Assembly: GCF_003073045.1 (NCBI RefSeq)
Contig: NC_037598.1
Span: 10,223,543 to 10,287,542 of the forward strand
From: Pomacea canaliculata
Taxonomy: Eukaryota > Mollusca > Gastropoda > Architaenioglossa > Ampullariidae
Length of the DNA: 64,000 nt
Reading direction: 5' to 3'
The position numbers and the translations under genes are program-made. The notes below the pieces were generated by a model. That model made no database searches and was not told the origin of the DNA. It saw only the letters and a program-made list of their open reading frames with translations. Below, piece after piece: positions 46,037-58,640 of this stretch. The first letter of the stretch is position 1. Each line of letters opens with the position of its first letter.

Positions 46037-48178
46037 TTACACAGACAGAATCTTCTTTCCTTTCCTGCAATGAATAAATTGGAGGAAGAGGAGGCTTTAT
46101 TAGTCGTTGTTATGTAAAAGATAAAAATAGATAAGAAAGACTACAAGAACTCCTGCTACGAATCGTATATTTTGTCTGCCAAGGAGGCCTGTCCACGTAT
46201 CTAAACCTTCGCTAGAGCCTTTTTTTATTTGGGGATTTAATTATCTCGTTGATTAAGTGCTACTAGTGCTGTTAATTATAAAATTAATTTTAGTAGTGTG
46301 AATAAATCTGTTGGTTTTTGCATTATCTTTCCCTGTAGAGGAACTGAATGATTGCAACGTTTGCCCTAGTTCTAATGATTGTAATAAACATTACGATTCA
46401 TCTTAACATAAAAAAGCAGTTATAAAAACACATAACCAAATCTGCTAGTTTCTGTTGTTGACTCAGGCAGCTTTATGCTTTAGTTTAGACGCGCGAGTGT
46501 GTGTAGACCACAACAAAGACGAAATGAACAATACAAATAAGAAGTTTAATTTTAAAAAAGTAGATAAATGCAATATATATATATGAGGAAAAACACTTAC
46601 TCGTACACGCAAGAGAAACGGGGACTACCCCACACAAAGAAAAGAAAATGAGGGATGTTATTAAGGGAAATATAATCAATAATAAAATAAAAACAGTTGA
46701 ACACCAGCACACACCGCGACACAGTACTGTAAGAGTTGTTGCCCCTGAGTCCTTTAGACTTGACGTAGATGTAGACACTGTGCACTCTGTTGACACTGTC
46801 TCCTTCAGTTCTGTGGCCTTACGCGACACTCTCGCGTTGACCACAACCACACTGTCTGTACGATGTGTGCCGGGACCCTTTGCTGGTTCACAGTTCACAG
46901 TTCACAGTTCACAGTTGCCTTGCTGACTCCACGACGCAGGACCAATTGACGAAGAAGACAGAACGAAAAAAATGAATGGAGGACGAAACGTAGGATGGTT
47001 GAGAATCCGCACACGCAAGGGCGGAAAGGAAGAAGAAGTAGAAGATGTGACGAAGTAGAAGAAACGCACTGACGAGAAGAACCAGGACGAGGTTGACAAG
47101 ATCGCATGAAGAATGTAAGATGAAAAATATGACAATGACGATAGACATGACAAAGATGATAACGACAAAAACGCGTGCTAAAAACACTTACACAAAAGCA
47201 CGTACACAAAGCCTGTGGAGAAAATAAAAGAACAACGGTCACTAGGTGGTCTCAGCATGAAAAAAAAAAAACCTTCCAATAGTACATTTACATATCTCTC
47301 AGGTTGTACGTCAACAACCTACCCGATCTTCTCCCCTCCAGACATCCTTCGCTGGCGACACTGACACCAACTGTGAAACGCATGGAGCGATGTCCACTAA
47401 ACGCTCTTTTAGCAGCTTGTGTGCAAATGTGTGTGCAGGTGATCAGCATGGTAATCAGAGCGAATTCAGTGAATACAGTGAAAATTCAGAGCAAGATTGT
47501 CCAGATAGACACTATTCTAGACGCAGACAGCCCCGTCGTACAGCTCATGCTAAGACCGGAAATCAAGTATACCAAGCCCCAGAGTTGCCTGTCCAGTGAA
47601 TGGGGGACCTCGAAAACGACATCGAAAATGGACTACAGTACCCTAAAAAGAACATCAACAAGAAAAAAGTGACAAGATGGCCCGGCCCACCACAGTCCAT
47701 TAAAATTATAATATCGAGAGGTAGGAGGAGAAGTGACAGGAAACGTAGCAGTGGTGAAAGAATCCGTAGTGGACAACATCCTCTCAGTCTCATGTCCTGG
47801 TCTCACTAGTCTGTGTAGTAACCGGAGTCTTATCGTCTGCTACCTCTGTAAGCTCACCTTGTCCGTGTGTTTATGTGTTTGTCTAAACAGACCCACTACA
47901 GGTATTGCTATCAAGTGACTCACCGTCTGCTACAAAAGTTCAACAAGGACAAGAACTGCTGGCATCGCTTTCTCTTCGCTCGTTTACTTTTGCTGACTAA
48001 ACTTTCAGAATGCTTTTGTTTACTTTAGATTCTTTGAAGACATCTTCTTGTGGGGGGAGTGCCTTGAAGTTTATCAAAGAGTTTGTTCGCTTGTCCATGA
48101 ATATTTCTTTGTTGTTAGGAAAAAAAAATGGGCTTGGTAGGGGTGGTAATAGTAGCTGTTGTTGCGATGATGATGATA

Positions 48179-48227
<49 letters not shown>

Positions 48228-50226
48228 CGACGACGACGACGATAATTATTATTATGGTGATGGTGGTTGTGGTGGTGGTGATGTGATTAAACCAGCTGCT
48301 TACCTACAGATTTCATAGGAACTGAAGTCAGTTATAAATAATACTCGTACAGTATAAACCCATGTTCTGATTATTCGTTGTATGAGTGAACCACTGTTGA
48401 AATATTCATACACCCATCTTAGTGTAGATTTAAAGTGGCGCTTATTTCTATTTTTATAAACAAATTAATGAAAATTACTTTTAAAAATGACAGAATGATG
48501 TACAGTTTCATAATAACCATTTTACAACTGTCCATCTTAGTAAAAGTTCATCTGAGTTCCTGCCTGCATATTTCATACATGTCAGCAATTTTACCAATTT
48601 CTGTTTTTTTCCATTTTATTGTTTCATTGTGTGTGTTCAGTCTTCAAGAACGCTGTATATGATTTAGCTACAAGAACATTTTCTGCTGGTTTTTCAAGAA
48701 CAGGTTTTCTTGCTGTTCCAACCCAGCTAGTTAGGTCTGGTCATGTCTGTATTTTTGTTATAGAAAGATTTTTTTTATTTACGCATGTAAACAATATGAT
48801 TGCACCAAGGGCCAATTCATGTTTTGCTTTGTTTTGCCGGGCAGTGACTTAAAAGTATTTTACCAAACGCGTCTAGTTTATTACAGATTTTGAAGTTACC
48901 TTTTTTATTCTGCTCCAAACAATTCATTCAGTATTCATTTCTTAGAAGGATCTCAATAATTTATAATAGACTAAATCTTATTGATGGACACATCTTGAAC
49001 ATGTTTTATCTTTTATGCATTCATTCACCTTCTGCTTTAAAATACGGTAAACAACCCTAAATTTCTTTGAAGCATTAAAAACTTCCAAAAACTTCTTTCA
49101 CATCGTTTGTAAATGATCTATGTTTGATTTTTTATATTACCTATTCTATAAAAATTATTTCCATAGTTTATTTTTTGTTTTATTGTACTCAGAGCTCTTA
49201 AAAATATTCAAATTCATTATGTTAGTTTAAAGTGTCTTGAACAGATCAGTGATAACGAATTTAAGGGACACAAATAAGACTTTTTTTTTTGACGGGTTGC
49301 TGGTCACAACAAACTTGGTCAAGTGGTGACTACACAACAAAACCTTTTAGTTTTGTTGGAAAATCTGTGTTTGTCGGCACGTTAAATGAAAAAATATGTT
49401 TTTGAACTGTTTCACTTTAAAATATGCTTCTGAAAAGCTTCCAGTTCGAACGGTGGTAAATCCGTTGTAACCCTCCAAAACTGGAAGAAGAAATAAGAAG
49501 ATAAAAAGTGGTAAACGTCTTTTATTGAAAAGGATATTTCCATCAATAATGCCACAAGATTTGCTGCAAAGTGGGTCTCCCCTAAATATACTAGCACAAA
49601 TATAATACTTGTAAAATAGACTTTAAGGCTAGAGAAAGCATGAACGTTTTAAAAGTAATTAGATCATGCTTTTCACAAAAATATTTCCTTCAATTTCATT
49701 ATCAAATATTTTATTCTTGTTACCGCAACGTGTCTTTGTAGTTTTGACTTGCCTTCATTAAAGATCAGAGCTTGAAAATACTTGGTGAGGTCATCGAAAT
49801 ATAACAAAACTTTAGAAATATTACAAAATTTTATTTGATTGTGCCACGTTTTGTGCAGCGAAAAAAGCTTCAGCCCCCGCCTAATGACAATGAAAAATAA
49901 TGTAATAGGCTTTTAGAAATGGTGATGGAAGAATAAAAGTATGTAGACAATATTGTAGGAAATAATCTGGTTCAAAAGCGCGGACCAATAAAAACGGTTA
50001 ACAATAAAATAGTGAGATTATCGAGAATATCTTTCCTGGATGATGATTATCACTAATTTTGACTTTCGTTAAAGAGAGCGAAACACAAAGATTTAACAAG
50101 CTTCGTCTTGCCAGACAAAAAAAGTGGTTTCTATGGATTCTTTCTGCACTCACATTCCCTGATTGTGTCAATAATTTTTAATACTTTTTAAAACGTAATA
50201 CATTTTCAGTATTAGTTTGTAACTGA
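46037..50226. other. intergenic region between the two genes
   Basis: No gene that I can support. Contains a four-fold TTCACAG direct repeat at 46884-46915, open frames at 47304-47809 without recognisable domains (one encodes an Arg-rich stretch RRRQPRRTAHAK), and a GAT microsatellite at about 48163-48240. The block 46480-47930 is less AT-rich than its surroundings and may be an unrecognised old element. Confidence 0.45.
48163..48243. repeat. (GAT)n/(GAC)n microsatellite
   Basis: GATGATGATAATGATG then a long GAT run and (GAC)5. Confidence 0.95.
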
Positions 50227-50232
50227 TTTATT
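50227..50232 (-). terminator. candidate polyadenylation signal of the globin gene
   Basis: AATAAA on the minus strand about 400 nt after the globin stop codon. Position only; cleavage site not determined. Confidence 0.35.
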
Positions 50233-50627
50233 CAAAGATAAATAATATACACTTTGGTTTTATGAAGATCATTTTCAAAACTACATCTGCGTTTAAATGA
50301 CTGTAAGAAATTACAGCCTGATGGCAGCTTCTTGCATTAAAAAGAACATCTGTCGGTAGCCATGCTACTCGGACCAAAATGATGTTTATGAATTACAAAA
50401 GCAGTATATAAAAGCTATGGCTATGACAAGAAGCAGCGCATGCGCCCTGTACGTGTGGGTAAATAGTCCATCGTCTGCAAAGTTTCTGTTGAAAGGCATT
50501 GGACAGAGAGTGAACGCTGCTCATGCGCAGTAAGTGTTTTGTAAAATGACTAAAGCATCTACAGACTGGAAGCCCTGGGGCGGAGAGTTTTTGACTGCGA
50601 AGACTTAAAGGCACCGGAAGTGGGTCC

Positions 50628-50762
50628 CTAGCGACGCTTCTCCTCTGCTGCCAGGTGCTCCTGCAGGTAGGCCAGCAGTGCATCCCACGCGCTCTTCACA
50701 TCAGCTGTTGCTGCGCCGCCCAGCTGCTGGTCAAGAAATGATCCGAACACCTGGCGCATTTG
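50628..50762 (-). CDS. globin exon 3
   Basis: 135 nt including TAG at 50630-50628. Encodes [18 protein letters not shown] through the H helix. Acceptor TTGCAG. Confidence 0.92.
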   Translation of the reverse strand, partial: QMRQVFGSFLDQQLGGAATADVKSAWDALLAYLQEHLAAEEKRR

Positions 50763-52791
50763 CTGCAAGAAGAACAAAACAAAACTTCTACTAGGTTTGA
50801 TTCAAGGTTTGAACAGAAGAGACGGGGATCCATTCTCACAATGAGGACGCCAAAAACCAAATTTTCACCGTCCAGTCTTTCAGAAACACGAGAAATGCAG
50901 AGTCAGTGTCCGAATAATCCAAACTGTCCCTCATTCTCTCTCTCTCTGATTGGTGTTGACTGCAGCAATGTTGTGAATGGTGTACCAACGTGACATAGTA
51001 CACTGTTATGGTGATCGTTGATTGCAGGTGTGAATCGAAGCGGATAATTAAATAATGGATTGGTTTTGGAGGCTGAAATTTACAGGTTAGGTTTATGTCG
51101 TATATATCTACCGATATCTGAAAAAATGCAAAACCACTCAGGTGGCCAAATTCACCTGGCCTCACTCGTCGTCAGCACACCTCCCTAATAATCGTCACGC
51201 ACACCTGCACTTACCTGGAAGCGGCTGGAACCGATCTTGCGGTCCACGTGGTTTCGCGCCAGCTTGAGGGACAGACCCTCGATGCACTCGCCGTCATCCA
51301 AGCTCTTGACGATAGCGTCGATGCCAGTGAAGACAGCCAGCGCGTGGGCCCGGCCCACTCCTGAGGCCTTCAGATCATCTCCCTTGCCCTCGAAGTGCGG
51401 GAAGTGCTGCTTGGTGTCTGGGAAAGTCTTGAAGAGCCTGCAGCACAGGTGGGCATGTTTTTATGGAGAGAACATCAATAAACATCAATATTATGACACA
51501 CAGGATGAGTGAGTCTATCAATGCATGTATCTCAGTAGCTGATTGTCATTGGTCTGAGTGTGAAGTGTTGTGGACTGTCTTTGAAGAGCCTGCAGGACAA
51601 GTGAGTGAGTTCTCATCGTGGGTAGAAGTGCCCCGAGTAGCGACACAACGGGGTGCAGCTGATAGGTATATTTAACACCTAGTACTATTTGGCTGATTAA
51701 ATTATATTTGATACTCTGAACCATTCTAAATGCCTTTCAAAACCTAACTTATTTCTCTGTAAAAATAGCATCTTCATTTGGAACTGTGGATGAAATCGAT
51801 GAAACCTTTCTAACACTCTTTTTGGTATTGATTGAAGATGAATTTAGTTTTATTTGTAACACTATATGAAACACACCATATTTAAAATAAATATTTAACA
51901 AAATCAAAAAAGTATATAAGTATATATATATAAATAATTTTCAAAATAAATATAAAAACAAATTCAGAAATAATAATAATATTTCTTTTATAGGAAATCG
52001 ATGACTGTGAAAATGGGTTATAATGACGGTCGCTGGAGGTGACTTCAATCGGTTGCTATAGAAACGGATTGTGTGTTCAGTGTGACAGCTGAGTGCGGCT
52101 GAAATCTCAAGAAGACAATGGAGGTATTAATCATTTTTAAGTAAGTTATCCTACAACAAATCTGAACTATTCATTATCTGTATCCGAGTGTAATCTAATA
52201 TTTGATACGGCTACACCTACTGGCAAGTTCCACAATTTCAGATTCCAGATAGACTACAAAGCAACGCTTGTGTGTTAACATAATAAATATTATTGGTAAC
52301 CGAATTATTCGAATTATTATTTATACAAGGAATTTCTTTGGTTTGTTACATTTAAATCTGAAATCGTGCTTCCAGAACACAAAAAATATGTCTGGTCTGT
52401 TGAGGTCTGAAAAACTTAAGCAAGTTCGTCAAGTTTGAATACCTCATAAAATTTAATATTTCAATAAAATAATGACCATGTCATTAGTCGCAGTACACTG
52501 GAAACAAGTGACAGTGAATTATCGATGAAGAAATGTCATGATTCGTGTTGATACAAAAAGTTAAAACTGACATTTTGAATGGGACTTTTAGGGTCTGCAG
52601 TTGGTAATGCAGATAGAAACCCTACAGGAAACACCCAAAAGAGAAAGGAAGAAGAGAAGAGAGATAAAATATTTTAGTTTTGCTTACAGTGAAAACAGAG
52701 CAGCGCCGTTGGTCAGGATTGCATTCCTGTCGGCAGCAAGTGATTTCCAACTGGAGGTGACTGCAGACTTCTGGGCAGCGGACAGAGTCAT
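50628..52791 (-). CDS. globin (gastropod myoglobin-like), 153 residues, three coding exons
   Basis: Reversible oxygen-binding haem protein of the cytoplasm, by family. Coding exons 52791-52688, 51437-51215 and 50762-50628 (462 nt with stop), phases 2 and 0, consensus splice sites. Starts [20 protein letters not shown]1 Phe at residue 50 (PHFEG), distal His E7 at 66 ([12 protein letters not shown]), proximal His F8 at 98 ([11 protein letters not shown]); ends with the helix [19 protein letters not shown]. Both introns are at the classical B12.2 and G7.0 globin positions. No signal peptide, so intracellular. The C-terminal Lys/Arg tail is polar. Complete and with no damage; likely functional. 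Confidence 0.92.
51215..51437 (-). CDS. globin exon 2
   Basis: 223 nt, from [12 protein letters not shown] to KIGSSRFQ, holding both haem-ligand histidines. Noticeably GC-richer than surrounding DNA. Acceptor GCTGCAG, donor GTAAGT. Confidence 0.92.
51485..52687 (-). other. globin intron 1 (B12.2)
   Basis: 1250-bp intron (51438-52687), AT-rich. A short stretch near 51578-51600 (TTTGAAGAGCCTGCAGGACA) partly repeats the start of exon 2 in the same orientation, a small local duplication. No element recognised. Confidence 0.55.
52688..52791 (-). CDS. globin exon 1 (coding part)
   Basis: ATG at 52791-52789, 34 codons plus two bases, donor GTAAGC. One base upstream of the ATG is an AG preceded by TTGCTTGTCCC, so a 5' UTR intron probably ends here. 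Confidence 0.88.
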
Positions 52792-53393
52792 TCTGGGACA
52801 AGCAATATTAACACCTGTTATTTCACCTTCATATCAAACTTCTTTTCTTTTCCAGTCTTTAATTCTCGTTAATATTACTTATGTCTTCTTACGTGCTTCT
52901 TTGATTTTTTTTTGTTTGGTCTGATTCCGCAAAAAGAAACTAATTAGACATTTGTTGTTTTTCTCGGTTTTCTAGTCAGCAGTTTCATACGTTTCATTAT
53001 TAGTTGTTTAGCTTTTACTTTTTTTCTGAATCAACCCTTCTATATATCTGTAAATCAGTTATTAGTAAGTCAGGGTTGGAAGTTCGTACATGTTTGTGTG
53101 TGCGTGCGTGCGTGTGTGTGTATATCTGTATGTATTTTTACAAATGTGTGTATATATATATATACATTCATGAGAGATCTTTAAATACTGTAATATAATA
53201 ATAATCGTTTCATGGGCTTAGTTTCATGCAGTAGTACATCAAGAAACAAAGTTTCCTAACCGAAAATGTACGTTCTACATTAGTCATCAAAACAAATGGC
53301 GATCTGACTTAAGACGAATTTTTTTCCCTTTAACTTTTGCAGAAACTTTAAAAAAACTTGTATTTAAAAACTAAACTGTCATTTACTACTTAC

Positions 53394-53470
53394 TTGGAAG
53401 CTGAGATTTAGTTCCACAAGGTAATGTCACCTGGAGTACCGTCAGTCACAGTGTGTGATTTACTTCAGCC
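53394..53470 (-). promoter_or_regulatory. probable non-coding first exon and promoter of globin
   Basis: Minus-strand sequence ends CTCAGCTTCCAA before a strong donor GTAAGTAG at 53393-53386. About 30 bp upstream of the proposed start is GATAAAA (53505-53499). The GC-richer flank to 53600 contains CACGTG-like (53580) and CCATTGG (about 53542) elements. The transcription start is an estimate. Confidence 0.4.
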
Positions 53471-53687
53471 GATGAGGAGCGCCCGCGTCAACCGTAAGTT
53501 TTATCACATGTTGCCCTTTGACGTCACTGGCGCCAACCAATGGAGTGAGGACTAGCTACGTGACGACTCTTACCTTGGCACGTGACCTCAAAGTCGGCTC
53601 CAGCTCAGCGCCGGCAAAGACATATACCCTTCAATATTTTCTCTTGGATAGGGTGTCCTTTAACGTAAATGGTCGGAGAGAGAATGG

Positions 53688-53714
53688 TCTATGATGGAAA
53701 GAAAGAAAGATGAA

Positions 53715-53774
<60 letters not shown>

Positions 53775-53776
53775 AA
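53688..53776. repeat. (GAAA)n microsatellite
   Basis: About 18 GAAA units; the long minus-strand F/L/S frame across it is an artefact of the repeat. Confidence 0.95.
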
Positions 53777-56700
53777 ATAGATAGAAAGAAACATAGAACG
53801 GAAAGAATGAACGTACGAATATCTTTATCCAGCAATACTCTATACTTTAATGATATGTCATTCGCTGCAGAAACGACCTCTATACACATTCAAACACAGT
53901 GCACTGAAATGAATCACGGTCGGACGCGCATAAATTGTATCATTAACACTTCTCATTAATTTATTTATTACTTTAACAACTGCTGTTGCCATATTTCTTG
54001 GGATCATCGGGTGCAAAATGCAAAAGAGAGCCTACCCCGATGTGATAAAATTAAATGGAGAAGTATATAGATGTTCACACGTGTTTCCAACGACCGCTGC
54101 TGGGACCTAGAAGCGTTTCCCAGCATGCAGCATGTTTAGCAAGTAAATGTCAAAGCCAGGGTACCGCGGTCTACACCCCGCTCTCCAATGCTTTTCTTGC
54201 TGCAAGACAAGAAACGCGTTCCAGACCTCACCCACCTTAGTCTCCCAAACATTTCAGAACTCGCAATGAACATCTTAAGAGTTCTTCACACGACTTGCAG
54301 GTTGGCCCTCAGCACTTTCATCTTGTTAAATCCTGGTTTTCAGTGCGGAGGAGATAACAATGTATTTTGATACAATGAAGGGGTTATCATCTTTAAGAAC
54401 AAAAAATGTCTGAAATACTTGAGCACTTCTCCTGACAGCTGACTGCTTCTGATGCTGGCGGCTCCGTGGTGATGGTGTGTTGGAATAAATATAGGATAGT
54501 GGAGTTTGTATGTACAGGAGAAAATAGCGGATAGTGTTGTGTGGTAGATGTAGTGTTGGTTATTAGCGTAATAATAAAGTTCCAGCTTTGCATTACATTC
54601 ATCATTATCTGTCGAAAGCAGATTACGAAACGAAACGAACCAACCAACCAACCAAACAACGAACAACAAAAAAAAAAAAAAAAAAAAGAAAATAGCAAAA
54701 ATAAAAAACAAAAACAAAAAACAAACAAAAACAAAAACATAACATCAAAATGAAATTAGATGAAACAGAAATATAGAAGGTAAACGGGAGGAGGAAGAAC
54801 AAACCGGGCCTTGATAAAAGGACAAGAGACAAACACACATTTAGAGAGATGACATATCATCACCCAACTTTGAGGGGAAAACGTGTTTCTGTAAATGCAC
54901 CTTTGCTGTACAAACATAGATTAGCCTCAGCCAAAGCATATAAGTGCAGGGGTCAAAGTGCCTTCATGATGTTCAAACGTGCCGATACGGAGCCTCTCCA
55001 CTTCTCGCATGCGTACTCGTAATGCGCAGTGGTCACATCTGACTCTGGACTCAGCACACAATAGAGACCTCCTACACCCCCGTGCTTACCCACGTAAGCA
55101 AAATCGCTCAGGGCCTGTCTTTTTATAAAAGAATATAAGTCTAGAATGGGAATTTATATCTTAGAATAGTGGAGATCTTCTAACTCTTCTTCTTTCCAGC
55201 CTTCCTCTTTTTCTCTTTCTCTGGCTCTCTTACTTTCCAAGGCCCTAGAGTAGGTTTGTAAAAATCTTGTAAGCGATTCTTCTTATTAATATGTGCGAAG
55301 CTTGTAGGGGCTGGTGTGTATTATGTTCTGAGTAACTGGTGGTCTGTAGGTGTGCACAAGAATCTTGCATTTTGCTGGATCAGTTGATGTCACTGACAGT
55401 AGACATTTTACTATTTGCTTGTTTAGTGATATGATCAAACAGTTTAAGTGGGTTTTTTTTTCAGAAGTTAGAAAGTGGCTGAGTGTCATTTAAACCGTGT
55501 AAACGCTTTAAGAGTAGGCAGTATCTTATAGATGTGCTCAAGTGAGCCTGTTGTCTAAATACTGTAATTAATCAGGGTACTTGTTGGCAAGGTGGGACGA
55601 CCTGGTGAGCGTCAAATGTCGCTACCATAGTCAAGGGTAACACCATGGGATAACCTTGGTGGCAGGTTTATTAACGAAAAGTCAAATTAGTGCTTTGCTG
55701 TAGCCCTTGGAGACAGTGCCACCAGTTAACAAAGGTTCATAATTCAAATGTTAAGCAATGGTGGGAAGAAGCTTAGAATGTTCGCTCTTCCTTAGAGGAT
55801 ATACACCTAACATCTGATGTGTAAATATGGAGAAAAGAGAGTGGGACAGAAACACACACCGAGTTATCAATGAAAATTAGCCCAAAGCTTACGACAGAAT
55901 AATAAAAGCGCTATTATTAGTTTTTTTTAAATTATTTTAATTGTTTTTTTAAGGGAACACCTGCGATTTCCTAGATTTTAACTTCTGACATCACTAAAAG
56001 TACTCGAAGTGAGACTCTTGTAAATAACATGTTGGAATAACATAAGGAAAGCTGGGTGGTCAAAGTGAGGGAGGGGACGGTTGTCCACAGGAGGACCTTC
56101 TCAAGCGGCCCAAGATCGCTCCGGTTGGCATGAGTTTATGAATGCATCACTCCATCAGCTCTCCCTTCCACTGATACTAGGTATGACATGACATGACATG
56201 ACAGCAACTTTAATGACTTCCTTGAAAATCAAATATATGTATTTATTAAATCGCAGGTATGGATTGTGCTGTTCAAGGGCTTGTTTTTCTCAAATTTGAG
56301 TATCGGGTTACTTGCAATGAACTACACCCATGTATTTAACCTTTAACGGGAGAAGGGTAGCAGCATCACGCAAACACAAGATTCCTGGTTGAGGCTGAAA
56401 AGAAAGGGTTAAAACTAAATTAAGTTATAAAGTAGTGTGCACTAAAGGAAGATGGGAGTTCAAAACAAGTATGCACGAGAGCAGCAAACTCAGAGATTTA
56501 TATGGAAGCAGCGGCGAATATCTCGCCGGCACGACGGCAAATCAGGGTCTGGCTGGTTCCCACGATTGTCACACAGCAGGAGGATGAGATGACCGCGCCT
56601 CACTCGCAGTTTATCCATCATGACTGTGTGAGGGCCTTGTCACCATTTTCATTCGCACCTAATTCACTGAGTGCGGACTGCTTCGATGGTCTCTTGCCGG

Positions 56701-57644
56701 CTTGACTCCCTCCCACGGCCTGGTAGCCACGCAGCTTTCGCTTACTCCATCTTCATCTTTGCCAGCAGCTTGCTTCACATTGCTGTTACAGTAAACGAGA
56801 CCATCAATTAAAGACAAGAAGACAGAACATCAACGATGATGATGATGATGATGAAATTTGATTTGTCTTCGTGTAGGTCACTATACAATCTTCTTTGAGC
56901 TAAAAATGCCGACAAGTTTGCTTTAAGGGCGGTTCCTGTGTATAGCACGTGGCATGTGTTGATATTACTGATGCCGGTCTGTGCACCCAGCTTTTGAAAG
57001 GCTGGAGGGTAGGGTAGGGGTCGAGAGGTTGGTAGGGTTGAGGCGAGGTCTGAGTGAATGCGAACAATGCCTCTCTTCTTGAACACCACCGACCGCACAA
57101 TGGTATAAAATAAGACCGTGCGATTGAAACAATGTCACAAGATCTGTTCTATTGTCATTTCGCTCACCCGTCTAATAAGACATGGGTGGAAAACTAAATG
57201 TCCCTTACTGCATGGTAATTCAAATCCTACAGTCTTGGAAATAAGGATGCAACCTGTCTGAGGTAGTTCGCTTGCTCTCTCTCTCTCACAGAAGTGGTAG
57301 ACAGACGGGAATGTTGTCTTCATATGAATGACCACATTCAGTCTTTTTTTTCTGCATATCTGTTTTTCGAACTGCGTACAACCCTTTCACAACCTCTAAC
57401 CCCTGTATCACATTCTGCTGCTGTCCTAAGGAAGAGAAACAGTCTAGATACCCAGAGATAAAATGATTAATTACAATTACAAATAAAAACATCTTTATTA
57501 ATTCTCTTCATAAAGGTTTCTTCCATATTACATAATACATAAGAGATTACATGATACATCAAGTATGATATTAAATATAAGCATTCATAAAAACAACAAC
57601 AACAACAACAACAAAGAAAAACTGGGCGCTCTAGGAGCCAGCTG
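53777..57644. other. intergenic, no gene seen
   Basis: No coding sequence with family similarity. A-rich runs at 54650-54740, small ACATG repeat near 56187-56203, GAT repeat at 56835-56855. Confidence 0.5.
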
Positions 57645-58003
57645 AATAATATTCACTCAAAGACGAGTTCTGGCCATGATTTGGTTGTATCTGTGGATAA
57701 AATTGTAGACAGTTTGTGATACTAAACTTGCGATATACTGTCTCTAAGTCATTCTGCTCCTTTTTAATCGCCCATCCTGGTTTTTGTTCACTTGTCCCTC
57801 TCCTGTGTTGCTAGGCTTGCACTCCAGCACAAGAGGTCAAAAGTCATGGTGCTGCATCTTACTAAAGTGTGGACATCTTGCAGGAGTTCCGGGCTCATGT
57901 TAAAATATCTTTTTCTCAAACAGTAAAGGTGGCTATGCATTTTCTTGACAGCACCATTAATATGAGCTTTCCATGTGAGTTTATCATCGACAGTTAGACT
58001 TAA
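57645..58003 (-). pseudogene. CR1-like LINE reverse transcriptase, C-terminal fragment
   Basis: On the minus strand it reads SLTVDDKLTWKAHINGAVKK then LRKRYFNMSPELLQDV and DLLCWSAS, the YLG-L-D-KL-W thumb region of CR1/Rex-like LINEs. The frame crosses the TTAA at 58000-58003 and would continue upstream at 61987, on the other side of the Kolobok insertion, with VY just before the L. Confidence 0.8.
58000..58003. repeat. TTAA target duplication, left
   Basis: Paired with 61983-61986. Confidence 0.85.
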
Positions 58004-58225
58004 AGGGATACTAAAGGGAAAATTAAACTGCTTAGAAACTCGTAAATAGTAGGATAAATTTGAATCTCATCTATTTTCATGTCTGTTCATGTGGAAAACG
58101 TTGAAGGTTTTCAGTAGAATGTTGTGTTTAATAAGAGAAATATCACGGGACTCTTTCGTCTGCGACGACGAAGTCTCGTTCTTCGTCACGTGACCCTATG
58201 ACGTATGGTTTCCATAGTGAGAACC

Positions 58226-58640
58226 ATGCCTCGAGAATGTGCTGCACCCGATTGCCACGAAAAAATGGGAAAAGATACGATATTGTCTTTTCATCAGTTT
58301 CCGAAAGACAGAGCCTTACAAAAAGAGTGGGTCATACAATAACAAGGCTCGATCCCACACGTGTGGGAGCCCAGAGAGTGGGACATGTGCAAGCATTTTG
58401 TTGACGATCAGTGCTTTACTAGCCGGACCCGAATGTCCAAACAGTTAGGTTTGGCCTTCAAGGCACAGCTTCTGCCAGATGCAATTCCGACAATTTTTCA
58501 ACACAATGAAAGTGCTCGAAAAAGAAAGAAGGATCTATCTGACAGACGAGTTTCACTTGCCAAACGACCACAGCATAAACAGGTCAGTGTCAGTGCACTG
58601 TCACTGTGTTTACAAAATGCACTTTTCATTATTGGTAGAT
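58226..58640 (+). pseudogene. THAP domain of Kolobok transposase, first exon
   Basis: MPRECAAPDCHEKMGKDTIL, then FHQFPKDRALQKEWVIQ, an in-frame TAA at about 58340, and CKHFVDDQCFTSRTRM further on: the C2-CH zinc-binding set of THAP domains (Cys5, Cys10, and the C-x2-H pair). The stop and probable small shift after WVIQ break the domain. Followed by a basic stretch ESARKRKKD. Confidence 0.78.

Noticed and set aside
47304..47809. Plus-strand frames with an Arg-rich segment, considered as the end of an LTR retrotransposon polyprotein.
   Set aside because: No integrase, RNase H or other conserved motif was found; left as unassigned.
48010..48318. Plus-strand frame with a poly-Asp run.
   Set aside because: Translation of the GAT/GAC microsatellite; no domain on either side.
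53689..53889. Minus-strand frame with long FLSFFLSF repeats.
   Set aside because: Product of the GAAA microsatellite.
54340..54838. Overlapping minus-strand hydrophobic frames that look like membrane proteins.
   Set aside because: They arise from an A-rich plus-strand stretch (54640-54740).
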